From Podarcis raffonei (lineage: Eukaryota > Chordata > Lepidosauria > Squamata > Lacertidae), in contig NC_070609.1 in assembly GCF_027172205.1 (NCBI RefSeq), positions 58,042,501 to 58,106,500 of the forward strand: DNA of 64,000 nucleotides, in the 5' to 3' direction. The position numbers and the translations under genes are program-made. Shown here piece by piece: positions 10,951-22,682 of this stretch. The notes beneath the pieces were generated by a model. That model saw nothing but the letters and a program-made list of their open reading frames with translations, ran no database searches and had not been told where the DNA came from. The stretch's first letter is position 1, and every line of letters begins with the position of its first letter.

Positions 10951-11330
10951 CTTACCATGCAATTAGAATCAGAGGCCCTATTTTGAGTCCTTCCTCCAAG
11001 AGAGGCTCAGAGGGCCATGATAATGGGAGAAGGCCTTTTTGGTAGTGGCCTTCCATCTTTTCAGTGTTCTCCCCAGCAAGCCCCACCTGGCACGGACATT
11101 GATACCCACTGTGAAGTTAAGATGTTCCTGTACTCCCAAGTCTTTGAAGGGATAGGTTGTCCATTTCTTAAAATATACTGTGTATATTTTAATATACTGT
11201 GTATCTATATTGGCCTTTAACTAATTGACTGTTCCTGATGGTTTTGTGTCTTTGTGGGAGTGGGGTGCTTTTTATTTTATCAGTACTGTTCTTCCCACTA
11301 TCTGAATATTTTGAGTCTGTTCTAACATGC
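10951..11330 (+). mobile_element. L2-like LINE ORF C-terminus and 3' end
   Basis: Translates to GEGLFGSGLPSFQCSPQQAP, a decayed version of the 'GRERAFSVLAPRLWNALP' C-terminal segment, then an AT-rich 3' UTR. Confidence 0.6.
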
Positions 11331-12495
11331 CTTGGAATATATATATATTTGCTGATGCTTCTGAGGATGATCTGTTTTGTGGGTAAACATTTTCACCCTG
11401 CCATCTTGTCTTCAAGAAGCAGCTCAGAAAGTCACCAGGCAAAAATGAAATAGAATATCTCTTTTTGAAAAACCATAACCCCAAACCAAATCAGCACTTT
11501 GGATGAACTCCCTGTACTGGTGGTTTGGTGATATGTGGTGGGAGGCATCTGATTCTTCAAGGGAAGGTGCTTGTGAGAGTCTTGACTATGTCCCTATAGG
11601 TCATGGTGACCTGGGGAGGTGGGGTGGAGTTCCTCAGGGGCTTCTGCCCAACAGCCTCGGGTGCAGTGGTCTCTCTATCTTCAGTAGTCATCTCATTACC
11701 CTGCTCCTGCTCCTGCAGCCTCCAACACCATGTTTGGATCCCTGTTAAATGTATCATTACAGGTCACAGACAAGCAGATACCTTTTCCTTCTTTGGCGAT
11801 CACTCGTAGCTGAGTAAGATTGTCTTCTATAAACACAGTTTTAACAGAGAGTCCATAAGTGACCGTGGAGGCCAGTTCTGGATCAACACATCCTTCCACA
11901 CTGGGGACATAGGTTTCTGGGCGGGAGTTGATCATGGTGAGGGTTTGCCAAGCGTGCCTTCCTTTTAGCACATTTCTCCCTTTCGTTCTGAGTTCGAGCT
12001 CCTAAAGAGGAAACAAGGGCCACAGGTAGACCACAGTGGTCATGGATGGGTTACAGGTCAAACGCAAGGCGATAAGTTGCTCGAACTGACTTGGCTTGGC
12101 TGCCAGGATTATTATAGGGCCTAGTGTGGCCAGATGGGCTTGTTGAGTCAGCAACTGACTCTGTACAAGCTGGAACTACAGCCTAGAGGGTGCCATTGAT
12201 CCATAAGGCCTGTTCTGCCTGGCCTTTTGAGGAAACTAGAGCACTAGTGGTTTATAGAGAGTCTTATGAAAATAAATGAAAACATAGTGGTACAGATGGC
12301 AAGGCACTAGTGCCTGACTCATGGAGGTCCCAGTGTGTGAGACTGCCCTGGTGCCTTTTGTCACCTGTATGGTCATTTTTACATTTTCATCCAGTACTTG
12401 AGGTAGTGCTTCTCATGTTTGTCTTTTGATTGGATGATGCTATAGCTTGATGGAGTCCTTCATTTTAACTTTAAGTGCATTGTGTTTTGTTTATG

Positions 12496-12532
<37 letters not shown>

Positions 12533-13072
12533 CCCTCTAATAATATACATCTACCATCTCCAAGGTACACAGGGGACAGTTAAATCTAATAAGTTAATCT
12601 TGACTCCTGAAAATGAGATTAAATTTTCAAATAAAGGTATGATCTGACAGCTAAGGCATAAATCTTTTATTTAAAATAGAAAAATAAACCCATTCAAATG
12701 CAATCAGAGAAGACAGATGCAGATAAAAACAAGCTGCGATGGGCTATAGTACATAAATTGGTTAGGGCTGCATGATGGATAAAAAAGGTGACCTTAAAGT
12801 GTTGCACAACCATCAGCTAAAAGGGGATTTGCATATATCTGAATGTTTGCTTGTTATCCAAGGTGGTGAGAAAGTTTGGTGGAGAGAGAAGTGTTAAAGT
12901 ATAAGGGATAAGTTTGCGACCATCTCTCAAAGCAGCTAGAAGCTAAACTGTTACGGTCAATGTAGCTGGATGTAGTCAAAACACTCAACAACCAAGTACA
13001 TCAGATAATACAGTCCCATCTGAATAGGCCTGAAGGTAAAATATTGTCCTTCCCTTTAAGCAAAGTCTAGGT
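11331..13072. other. No gene; possible unclassified repeat at 11790-12010
   Basis: The part at 11790-12010 looks like an old interspersed repeat, but I cannot classify it and see one copy only. A (TG)n run lies at 12497-12530. Confidence 0.4.
12497..12530. repeat. (TG)n microsatellite
   Basis: Seventeen uninterrupted TG dinucleotides. Confidence 0.97.
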
Positions 13073-13270
13073 CTGTGGTGGCTGATCCTCATTGAGATTG
13101 GTAGAGTGGAAGGCAGGAGGACTAACAGTAGGTGGAGCCAGAGAGCCAATGACAGGCATAGAAGCCTCTGACTGGTTGCAAGTAAAAAGGTAGGCAGGTG
13201 GGGGCTGCCTGTGGCAGACTGAGGTTAGTGGGGCAGTGCCCCATTTGCCGTAGTGGACCAGCATCCACTG
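13073..13270. repeat. Putative TIR element, 'CAGTGGTGGCTGGT' family
   Basis: Ends CTGTGGTGGCTGATCC and GGACCAGCATCCACTG pair as inverted repeats. The interior TAGGTGGAGCCAGAGAGCCA recurs at 43548-43567 and, inverted, at 7080-7100. No target duplication is visible. Confidence 0.55.
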
Positions 13271-13394
13271 GCCAAGATGAAATTTCTTAGAAGAGGTATT
13301 TCCTAGAAAATGTCTGAGAATTTAATTTGTCTCGTCTCTTCTGAAGCAGCTATTTTGCTGCACTCACAATGCCCTTGGAATTCTACTATTGCCA

Positions 13395-13610
13395 CATTCA
13401 TATTATACATTGAAAGCACTATGATACCACTTTAAGCAGTCATGGTTTCCCTCAAAGAATCCTGGGAGCTGTAGTTTGTTAAGAGTACTGAGAGTTGTTA
13501 GGAGACCCCTATACCTCTCACAGAGCTACAGTTCCCAGAGTGGTTCAACAATAAATCCCTTTTCCCAGGGAACTCTGGAAATTGTAGCTCTGTGGGGGGG
13601 GTTGGGGGTA
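13395..13610. repeat. MITE with CTACARTTCCCAG arms
   Basis: Motifs AATCCTGGGAGCTGTAGTTTG, GAGCTACAGTTCCCAGAGTG and AACTCTGGAAATTGTAGCTC alternate in opposite senses, so the element can fold back. Same family as 2335-2705 and 16685-17035. Confidence 0.7.
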
Positions 13611-14768
13611 AAGTTTATTCTTTTAATTTCATTTTATAAAGTGTAGCTCTGTAAATTTGACATGTTGTTTAACATGTTATTTTATTTTTAGGATGTATAT
13701 TTCAAAACTGCCGATTTTATTTTGAAAATGTTTAGGCTACCTTGTTTTTAGCATATAATTTTATTGGTAATTTTAATGTAGATTTTATGTAAAGCACTGA
13801 GAGGTTTTAATGATTACGTTGAATAGAAACTTATAGATAGATGGCTTTAGGGACACAAATGGCATGAGTTAGAGACTTTGCTGTGGTGACATCCTGACTA
13901 CTGACCATCCATCCCTCATAGTTATGACTGGTGCCAACACTGATATCATTTTAGTGCCTGGTTAAAAGCTTTTTCATCTCTGACTCAGTAAGGACTAGTA
14001 AACCTAAACCAAAAACTTGATAATCTTAAAGAACTAGAAAGGGTTCCTGCTCCTCATGAAGTTGTCTCAGCAGCTGCACACAGCTCATGGACCTTACATT
14101 GTCCACTTCAGGGATAAAGCTAGTATCGTGGAGATCTCTGGGGCAATAAATGATAATCAGCCATGCAATGGTGGATAATAAACATGCCATTGTGAGTTTG
14201 AGAAGCAAAAGCTCTGCATGAAAAGTGGTCCTCTGATTGACATATTTTGACCAATATGGCTTCATTGGGGTCACAAAGATTTATGCAGTCAGGCCAGCTT
14301 AGCCTATTAAGAATTCTCCACTGAGCAGAAGTTGTTAAATTGCATCGCCTGAAAACACACATCATTTCAGCGTGTGGCCATCATTCTTTGCTCGACTATC
14401 TTTGCTGTTTGAGCCAGCAGACAGATCGTCCTCCGTGCTTGGCAAATGACCAATTGCTCCCTGAGTGTTGCCACTAAGAAGTGACTATTGATTCTTTTGC
14501 ATCCCCCGTAACCAAATCCTCTCATTTGTTTTCAGACTTTTGTCTTCTCAACCCCACTTTTGTTGCTGTTGCTAACCGTTGGCCTTTTCTCATGCTCCAC
14601 GGCAACTAACCATACATGGGTGTAACATTAAAAGCTACCACCTACCGAGTCAGGCACTTGTTTATCTAGCTCAGTGTGTTTTACACCATGGGTGACCAGC
14701 TTGGCACCTGTGAAGGCTTTCACTGGGGTCCCTGAGCAGGTGCTCCAGACCCTGAGCTTTTTTATATA
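13611..14768. other. No gene; repeat-poor block with CNE-like stretch
   Basis: Segment 14020-14420 has no repeat I know and no coding signal, and contains balanced, non-simple sequence; a candidate conserved noncoding element. Confidence 0.35.
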
Positions 14769-14999
14769 CAGTGGTACCTCGGGTTAAGTACCTAATTCGT
14801 TCTGGAGGTCCGTTCTTAACCTGAAACTGTTCTTAACCTGAAGCATCACTTTATCTAAAGGGATATCCTGCTGCTGCTGCACGATTTCTGTTCTCATCCT
14901 GAAGCAAAGTTCTTAACCCAAGATAATATTTCTGGATTAGTGGAGTCTGTAACCTGAAGCATATGTAACCTGAAGCGTATGTAAGCCGAGGTACCACTG
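14769..14999 (-). mobile_element. Tc1/mariner-like MITE, copy 2
   Basis: CAGTGGTACCTCGGGTTAAG ... GCCGAGGTACCACTG flanked by TA (14767-14768, 15000-15001). Orientation is opposite to copies 1, 3 and 5. Confidence 0.9.
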
Positions 15000-15492
15000 T
15001 ATAAAGAAGCAAGACTCTAGTCCTCCTAGAAAGGAAGTTGTGGGGCAAAATGTGCAAGTACCTTATAAATAATGTCTGTGAAATGAAAGTGAGTGTGGTG
15101 TGACCACCTTGCATATTTCCCCCTGTACCGAGGAATGCTCTCAGTTGGTATTAGATTTTGACAAAATCAATGTGGGTGGTGTGGTGTTGTTGTTTAGCAT
15201 GTGTATACAATCAGGACCAGCAGGACCTATCTGCCTCCCATAATAAGCATAATGTCTCTCCATTTTTGTGTTATGTCTCCTCCCCACAGCAGCTGTTTTG
15301 TGTCTGTAGCCCCACCCTCCTCATTCTCTCAAATTGAAAATGTGCCCTCTGGTCTACAAAAGTTGGCAACCCTGTTTGTTCTACTTCCTACAGGATACTT
15401 TCCCAGCACCTACATAAAGATGATGGGAGTTGGATCTGGTACCTTTCACATGCAGCACAGATGCTCTATGAATGAGCTCTTCCGCAAGGCCC

Positions 15493-15910
15493 TTCCCAGA
15501 AGCCTTAGCGTTTATCTGGAATAAGATCCTACACATTGGAACAGCCAAGAGATTTAAAGTAAGACGAGATAAAAGAAAGGACTTTTTCACACAGCACATA
15601 GTTGAGCTGTGGAACATGCTCCCACCGGAGGCAAGTGATGACCACCAACTTGGATGGCTTGGGAAGAGGACTAGACAAATTCATGGAGGACAAGGCTATC
15701 AGAGGCTACTATCTCGCTGCATTCTGCCTCCACTGCCAGAGGCATTATGCTTCTGGGTACCAGTTGCTGGGAATCACAAGTGGGGAGAGTGCTGCACTCA
15801 TGTCCAGCTTGCAGGCTTCCCATAGGCATCTGGTTGGCCACTGTGCAAACAGGATGCTGGACTAGATGGGCCATTGCCATGATCCTGCAGGCCTGTCTTA
15901 TGTTCTTATG
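15493..15910 (+). mobile_element. CR1-type LINE 3' end
   Basis: Near-complete 3' end: 'TTTTTCACACAGCACATAG', 'ACAAATTCATGGAGGACAAGG', 'GGATGCTGGACTAGATGGGCC', ending TTATGTTCTTATGA. Some C-terminal ORF2 codons remain. Confidence 0.85.
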
Positions 15911-16684
15911 AGCTTTAAAACAAAGAGCATAGAAAGTTGTCTTATACCAAGCCTGTGCTTCGGTTCATCTACAGTTCAGCATTGTCTGCACTGACGGACA
16001 TCTCCAGGTTTTCAGTCTGGAGTGCTCCCTCCATCTCCAGTTCTACCTGGAGGAACCAGGGGTTGAACCTGCGACCTTTTGCATGCAAAGCCTGTGTTCT
16101 ACTAGTAGACACATTTTTGCTACAGCACTTTCACAATGTGAAATGTGAATGTCGTATCTCTAATGCACCTAGTGATTCACCAGCCCACCAGCTACCTATG
16201 ATCACCCACCGGGAGGCCAGGCAAACTTCCCACTCTGCCCTCCGTGCTAATGACACTCACAAACGTCTTGGGCAAAGTGGATGGATGACAGGAGAGCTTC
16301 TGCAGGTGTACTTTTGCAGCTATAAGGGTGCAATTCTTTAAAATCACCTCTTTGTACTGTTCGTTTCTCGAAAGGTTATAATTTGTCTGAGTCATTGATT
16401 AGTGACAAATGGCATCTTTCGAGAAGTATTCTTAACCTTTGGGGATATTTTTGCTTTGAAGGTCAGCTTGTTTGTTTGTGTGTGTGTTGGTGTGGGTGGG
16501 TTTTTTAAGGCTCACCTTTGCAATGGCAGGCCTGTTATAATTTGGTAACTCTTTCTCAGTTTGCAGTGCTTCCATAACATCAGGAAATTGCAAAAACAAA
16601 GGAGGATCCACCCCCCTCTTCAGAACTTCCAAAGGAATAAAATATAAATTTAATAGATTATAAGAACTGTGCATGATCTTTGTC
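15911..16684. other. No gene seen
   Basis: A TG/GGG-rich run near 16475-16500. Part of 15990-16110 resembles a decayed tRNA-like SINE. Otherwise unrecognised. Confidence 0.45.
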
Positions 16685-17035
16685 TCTTTGCTAAGCTACA
16701 ATTCTCAGAGTTCCCTGCGAAGAGGGATTGATTGCTTAAGCACTTTGAGAACTGTAGCTCTGGGAAGGAAATTGGGTTTCCCTAACACAGGCCCTCCAGA
16801 TGTTTTGGGACTAGAACTCCCATCACCCCTGGCTAACAGGACCTGTGGTCAGTGATGATGGGAATTGTAGTCCCAAAACATCTGGAGGGCCAAGTTTGGG
16901 GGTGCCTGCCCTAACAATTCTCTGCACTCTTAACAAACTGCAGCTTCCATAATTCTTTGGGGTGAGAGGAAACCATGATTGTTTAAAGTGGTGTCATCAT
17001 TCGTTTAATGTATGATGTGAATGTGACCTAAATTA
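16685..17035. repeat. MITE (CTACARTTCCCAG family) split by a hAT MITE
   Basis: CTACAATTCTCAGAGTTCCC and 'GAACTGTAGCTCTGGGAA' before the insertion, then 'AACTGCAGCTTCCATAATTC' and 'AACCATGATTGTTTAAAGTGG' after it. Confidence 0.65.
16788..16908. mobile_element. hAT-like palindromic MITE, perfect 8-bp duplication
   Basis: Folds back through AGATGTTTTGGGACTAGAAC and its inverted partner TTGTAGTCCCAAAACATCT. Flanked by perfect CCCTAACA at 16780-16787 and 16909-16916. Confidence 0.88.
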
Positions 17036-17488
17036 AACTAACTTAAGACAGTTTATTTCAGTTGGTTTACTGGGTATCGCTTAGTTGCATCAGTCTGTCT
17101 CTCTGTGATTTGTTGAGTCCAGTTGTTTGCAATAGATACAACATGCATTCTCCATTAATATGAAGTGAAAGGGGCTTTCTTTCTGCCTGCAGAAGAGCAG
17201 CCAGCAGTGGGAATCAACCTGCTGTAGGGGAAATTGAGGCCTTGTCCAAAAGAGAGAGAATATAAGTTCATGAGTAATGGTAGCAGAAGGAAAGCCGCCC
17301 ACTCCATTGCTTCCATAAGCACCTGCTGACCTTGGCTGTGTGGAGTGGGGGGATTTGACAAGAGGTTGGTGGGTGGTGCACAAGGGGAGGGCAGCAGTAG
17401 GGTGCTTTAGATCATCATGATCAAACATGGGACCTTCAACAAAGTCCTGTAGAGTGTCATTTCTCCTAAAAGGAGTGTTCAGAGTTAA
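17036..17488. other. No gene seen
   Basis: Unrecognised intergenic sequence; short frames lack protein resemblance. Confidence 0.45.
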
Positions 17489-17640
17489 TTACATAAGAAG
17501 AACCCTGCTGGATCAGAGCAAACACATATCTAACCCAGCATTCTGTTTCTCACAGTGGCTGACCAGATGCTTCTGGGAAGTCCGCAAGAAAGACACTGGA
17601 GTTCCAGCTCAGGGTGGATGGATCTGACCATTTCAGTTTT
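17489..17640 (-). mobile_element. CR1-type LINE 3' fragment
   Basis: ACATAAGAAGAACCCTGCTG followed by TCTAACCCAGCATTCTGTTTC, the inverted CR1 3' end. Confidence 0.75.
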
Positions 17641-17799
17641 TCATAATTAAAGTGTCTAGTTCAGTTTCCCACACCTCTGCATCAGTTTTGCAATCCCCCC
17701 CCCAAGTACTTGTGAAAATCCATCAGCATTTTAGTGTCCCTTTCTCCCAGTAGACACATTTTTACATGCAATGTTTTCTAATACACATATATTTGCAAG

Positions 17800-17895
17800 C
17801 AGATTTCCTTGATATAATGCATTTTTGCATATGTAAAATATAAGCATTTGTTTTTGCACGTTTCCCCCAAATATATGCAGTTTTCTCCAAATATA
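17800..17895 (+). repeat. Left copy of 96-bp direct repeat around SINE
   Basis: From CAGATTTCCTTGATATAATG to CTCCAAATATA. It differs from 18261-18356 at three C/T positions only. Confidence 0.93.
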
Positions 17896-18260
17896 AAAAA
17901 GGTAAAGGTACCCCTGCCCGTACGGGCCAGTCTTGACAGACTCTAGGGTTGTGCGCTCATCTCACTCTAGAGGCCAGGAGCCAGCGCTGTCCGCAGACAC
18001 TTCCGGGTCACGTGGCCAGCGTGACGAAGCTGCTCCGCGAACCGGCACCAGAGCAGCACACAGAAACGCCGTTTACCTTCCCGCTATAAAGCGGTACCTA
18101 TTTATCTACTTGCACTTAAGAGTGCTTTTGAACTGCTAGGTGGGCAGGAGCTGGGACCGAACGATGGGAGCTCACCCCACCGCGGGGATTCAAACCGCCG
18201 ACCATGCGATCGGCAAGTCCTAGGCATTGAGGTTTTACCCATAGCGCCACCCGTGTCCCT
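17896..18260 (-). repeat. Sauria SINE, inverted, flanked by 96-bp direct repeat
   Basis: The reverse complement starts AGGGACACGGGTGGCGCTATG and ends with the GGTACCTTTACC tail plus T-run. No short target duplication is seen; instead a 96-bp repeat abuts both SINE ends exactly. Confidence 0.93.
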
Positions 18261-18356
18261 CAGATTTCCTTGATATAATGCATTTTTGCATATGTAAAAT
18301 ATAAGCATTTGTTTTTGCATGTTTTTCCCAAATATATGCAGTTTTCTCCAAATATA
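18261..18356 (+). repeat. Right copy of 96-bp direct repeat around SINE
   Basis: Begins at the first base after the SINE head and matches 17800-17895 at 93 of 96 positions. Confidence 0.93.
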
Positions 18357-18831
18357 TGCAGTTTAATTTGGAGAAAAGCATTACCAAAATTGGAGAAGCG
18401 TGGATTCCTTAGGAAAGCTGCGTTTTGGTTCACTTATTGCTTCCAAAAGTGCAAATTAGGTTGGATCACATTACATTTCAAACTGAATCAAATTTATCTC
18501 CCATCCCTTGTTCAAGCCAACCGTTCCCACCTAGCAAGTCATTCCATTACCTCTCCTTCCTTGTCACCATCTTGTTTCCAACTCTCTGTCTATATTCCAA
18601 GACTATTGAGCATGCCCAGTCCTCATTGGGCTGCCTTTGAGTCATTTTTTTTAAAAAAAGAAATTAGTACATCTGCAAGCTTGGTTCCTCCAAGCTTGCT
18701 GATATTTCCCTCTTGTTTCATAGTGGTTGTGTCCTGGCTCCAATCCTGGCAGGAATCACAACACCTCTCCCTCTCTCTTACATTTACACACAAACACAGT
18801 GTATCATATTCAGATGACTCCCAATCATAAT

Positions 18832-19020
18832 CATAATAATTTATTATATTTTATATTTATTATATATTATATTTATTATTATATACCACTCATCTGATTG
18901 GGTTGCCTCAGCCACTCTGGGTGACTTCTAACAATTTATAAAATACAGTAAAATATCAAACATTAAAAACTTCCTTATACAGGGCTGCCTTCAAGATGTC
19001 TTCTAAAAGTTGTGGAGGGG
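18832..19020 (-). mobile_element. L2-like LINE 3' end
   Basis: An AT-rich tail, then TATACCACTCATCTGATTGG, 'CAGCCACTCTGGGTGACTTC' and 'CAGGGCTGCCTTCAAGATG', the inverted 3' end of a common L2-like element. Confidence 0.7.
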
Positions 19021-20438
19021 GGCAGTTTGTACTTAGAAGGAATAATTTTACCTGGAAAATTAATCCCTGTTGGTTCTTCTCAGCCATAAATCAGCTTTAA
19101 AGGAATCTACACAAAAGTGCTTACGTATTCAGAAATTGTCAACAAGCACCTTTAAGATCCCAATATAAGTATCAGAATTCCCTCATGTATATATAGTATC
19201 CTTTTAATAAACCAACATCTTACTTTAAAGTTCATCCTATATTTAGTGTTGATGTCCAGTTCATGCCTAAGCCTACTATGTATAATACTAGGAGGTTTTG
19301 TAAGCATTCTGAGTGAATTGGTGGCAGTGGAAAATTAAAGAAGCACAGAGAGCTAAACTGGGTCCTTTATATAAGTAAGGTTGTGGGAAACCAGTATCGA
19401 TGAAACTGCTTGACACACAAGCCCCTTGATCTATTTGTCTGTAACTTGGCAGTCTTTATCAAGTCTGAAGTACTAGTGTGCCTACAAATTTCACCCACTT
19501 CTGCCAAAAGAGGGGGAAAGTTAAAAAAGAAACCCCATAGGGATATTTTTGGGAATGGGAGTAGGGGATAAAGCAGAGTCAGCAGACCCCAATCTGAATT
19601 TGGCAGGCTAAAAAACACCTTAGACTGAGGTGGGATGTTTTCCTAAAATGCCAAATCAGGATCTGAATGAAACCGTGTCAGTATATATCCCTACTTGCCA
19701 CTTGCACTTGCTATTAGAAGGAGTGATTATGCTTTAGGAGTGCCCATATTGCAGTCTAAGTCACAGGATTTTCACACCAATGATCTGATTCAAGTTTCCA
19801 TAAGGCAGTCTCAGACAATCACTGGTGAGTTTGCAGCTGGAGCAAAAGTTGAGCCTGGGACATTGCAGCTCATATTCTTAGCCACTAAACAACATCAGAT
19901 CTCTCTTGCTAGACCAGTGCAGACACATTGGTTCAGGACAAAACACATGCAGAAAATTAGCTTTTTATACCAGCCCCTCAATTTGTTAACATTCCCTTGA
20001 TTTGACAGCTGGAATAGATGAATGTCATTCTTGACCTTTTCGGGGTTTTACAGCTTCTTCACTCTGCAGATTCAAATTTTGCTGCAGCTGCGGCCCAGGA
20101 ATGAACTTTCCTTCTGTCGCTTACAAAGTAGAAGAAAAAGTATTACCAACAATTAAATACTTTGAACAACAAGAAGATATAATTTCATGAGGGCTTAAAA
20201 CTATTGACTAAATGTTAGCAATTAAAAATGGAGGGCATTTCCTGGCAGTTTTCACAGAGCCGGACTGAATAATCAGACATTAGGACTCCAGATTTTCTTT
20301 GTGATTTATGGTGATGGGAGGATGCACATTATGGCCAGAACTACACTTATCTTGGCTAGAAGTTGCTTTCTGGAAGATCTTTATATAATGCTAGAGGGAC
20401 AAAGCTCACTTGGTTTGTTGTCTGGGGAGTTTTGGTGC
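19021..20438. other. No gene seen; repeat-poor
   Basis: AT-rich intergenic sequence with no repeat that I recognise. Confidence 0.45.
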
Positions 20439-20446
20439 ATTTAATG

Positions 20447-20583
20447 CAGCCTCGCCTACCTGGTTGCCCTCCAGATGTTCTTGGACTGCAATTTCCATCA
20501 TTCCTGACCACTGGCCAAGCTGGCTGGGGCTGATGGACATTGTAATCCATGATATCTGGAGGCAACCAGGTTGGATAAGGTTG
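20447..20583. mobile_element. hAT-like palindromic MITE A
   Basis: Starts CAGCCTCGCCTACCTGGTTG and ends AACCAGGTTGGATAAGGTTG, a fold-back element. Perfect ATTTAATG duplications at 20439-20446 and 20584-20591. Confidence 0.85.
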
Positions 20584-20591
20584 ATTTAATG

Positions 20592-20727
20592 CAAGGTTTC
20601 CAAATTTTGGGTCTCCAGCTGTTTTTGGACTACAGTTCCCACCATTCCTGACCACTGGCCAAGCTGGTTGGGGTTGATGGGAGTTGTAGTCCAAAAACAG
20701 CTGGAGACTTAGGTTTGGGATACCCTG
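20592..20727. mobile_element. hAT-like palindromic MITE B
   Basis: Starts CAAGGTTTCCAAATTTTGGG and ends CTTAGGTTTGGGATACCCTG. It uses the same ATTTAATG (20584-20591) as its left duplication; its right one is ATCTGATG (20728-20735, 6 of 8). Confidence 0.8.
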
Positions 20728-20735
20728 ATCTGATG

Positions 20736-21485
20736 GAAAGGAGGCTTAATTACTCAAAACAGTATTGCCTGGACAGGCCAAGACCATCATTAAAGGATAG
20801 TTGACCATCTGTGGTAGATCCTAATGCCTGTGGATTTAGAGTGACCACTTGTGCGATGATCCAAAAAGAGGAAACACGAGAGACAGAGAAAAAAATGAAA
20901 AGACAAAAGAGCACACAGATTCGTTTTGTATTTCTATTTGCATATTTATTAAAAAGCAAATTTAGCAATAATTATTATGCTTCTAACAAATACATATCAC
21001 CTTAGTGGGGAAGTCTGCAACCAGGTTTACCTGTTTACCTGCCCATTCTGCTGTCCAGGTGCTAATTTCAAGGCCCCAGTAGGTGGCTCTTACTAAGCTT
21101 CCCATCTGCCACTCCGTTCCTTGAGGAGCAAAGAATTCCCCACGTGAGACAGTGTCTTCTTTAACAATAGGGGCTGCAGGGGAAGGGCAGTTCTGCACAC
21201 ATGACCACCTAGCAGTGAAGTCATTGCTGCTTAGTGAAAGGGAGTTGGGGATGTTGGTGCTATACAGGCAGGCAGGGAGAGCCAATCTGGTTCATCTGCT
21301 GGTCTGCCTACTCTGTACTGATAATCCCACACTGCCCTTCTCCTCTCCCACTCAGTAAATGGTAGGGACTTGGTCAGGCGTATGGCAGCGTACCTCCCTC
21401 CCAACTGCAGTTGTTCTTTACTTAAGAATGCTATTAGACATACGAAAGAAGATTGATTTCAATAGGATTAAGTGTCCTAATTTTG
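20736..21485. other. No gene seen
   Basis: Unrecognised intergenic sequence. Confidence 0.45.
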
Positions 21486-21765
21486 GATAGAAGCAACAAC
21501 ATCTTAAGAACATTTGCAGCATCAGTCCATAGGTCCATCTGCTCAAGCATTCTGTGTTCACAATATCTGGCCAGATGCTTAAAGTTAGCAGTACATGAGT
21601 TGCAAGAGCACTTTCTCCATTTTTTGATTCCCAGAAGCTGGTATTCAGAGAGACATACTGTCTCCAACACTGGAGGTAGAGCTATCATGATTAGTAGCGA
21701 CTGATAGCCTTCTCCTGCAGGAATATGTCTAATCCTCCTTTAATAATCCATCCAAGTTTTCGCCA
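21486..21765 (-). mobile_element. CR1-type LINE 3' fragment
   Basis: Inverted 3' end with 'GATTCCCAGAAGCTGGTATTC', 'GCCTTCTCCTGCAGGAATATG' and 'AATCCATCCAAGTTTTCGCC'. Confidence 0.78.
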
Positions 21766-22682
21766 ACAACCTGAAAACAAATGAGGTGCCGTACAAATTT
21801 GTAGCCAGGGTGGACCACTGACTGAGTGGACCACTCATTAATCTGAAACATGTCTCATTTGTACAAGTGAAGCTCCTCAAAGCAACCTGTCATGACCCCC
21901 TTTTCTAAAAGATGAATATTAAAAATGCAATTAAAGTCCCCCCTCCAGTCTTCAGCTGGTGTAAATTAGCATCACTTTAATATCTTAAGAGTGTAACAAT
22001 GCTAATTTCCTGCACCTGTTCCTTTCTGAAACACAACAAATGAGGCATTAGGAGACTGTTCTGTGTAATAAAATAAAATTGCAATATATTCAGGAGGGGG
22101 GGAAGCGCCTTTGAATATATTGACATATTTAAGGACAACATATTCGAGAAAGGATGTTATTGTCTTGTAATTTGCAAGCTAACGTTGATCTTTTCCAGCA
22201 AGAAGGGAGGAATTATTTTTTAAAAAAAGAATGATGTAGTTCAACCTGCAAATGTTTTGACAGGTGTCTGCATTCCCTTTTGCTTCCAGTTTGGAGTCTA
22301 TCTTCCATTAAAAGAATTAACACCTCTTGTTGCACGGTAGAGCTCTCTTTGATGCTAGGCAGCAAAATATGAGTACAAGCGGCTGCCCTTACTTGCCTTG
22401 AGTCAACAGTGTCACCCGACCCTCTTTCTGTCTGCTGCATGGAATACCACTTGCCTGTGTGTTGGGCCATATGAAAATGCTCATGAAATGCATCACCATT
22501 CTATCACCAACTTCTCATAATGGGCTCCTGCGGCCATTCTCACATCTTTGGTGGGAAAGCCCTCGGGTTCCATTATTCTGGTTTCAAGCATATCAAGAAA
22601 TATCTAAAATAATTAAATGACCTGTTCAGGCCTCCCCAAAACTGGCATTAATGAATATGTGGACTGATAACATGGAAACATA
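21766..22682. other. No gene; AT-rich, homeodomain-motif-rich block
   Basis: The stretch 21900-22210 carries many ATTA/TAAT cores (for example ATGCAATTAAAG, GTAAATTAGCATC, GCTAATTTCC) and no repeat that I know; a candidate regulatory element. Confidence 0.35.

Larger units (their letters stand above)
17650..18500. repeat. Unclassified interspersed repeat ('CATTTTTGCATATG' family), split by a SINE
   Basis: Series of ACACATTTTTACATGC, TAATGCATTTTTGCATATG and 'AAATATATGCAGTTTTCTCC' motifs. Related stretches occur at 23265-23324/23696-23920, 40075-40465 and 47815-47943. I cannot assign a class. Confidence 0.5.

Noticed and set aside
18309-18830. 173-codon plus-strand frame
   Set aside because: Begins inside an unclassified repeat and runs into AT/CT-rich text; no domain or homolog recognised.
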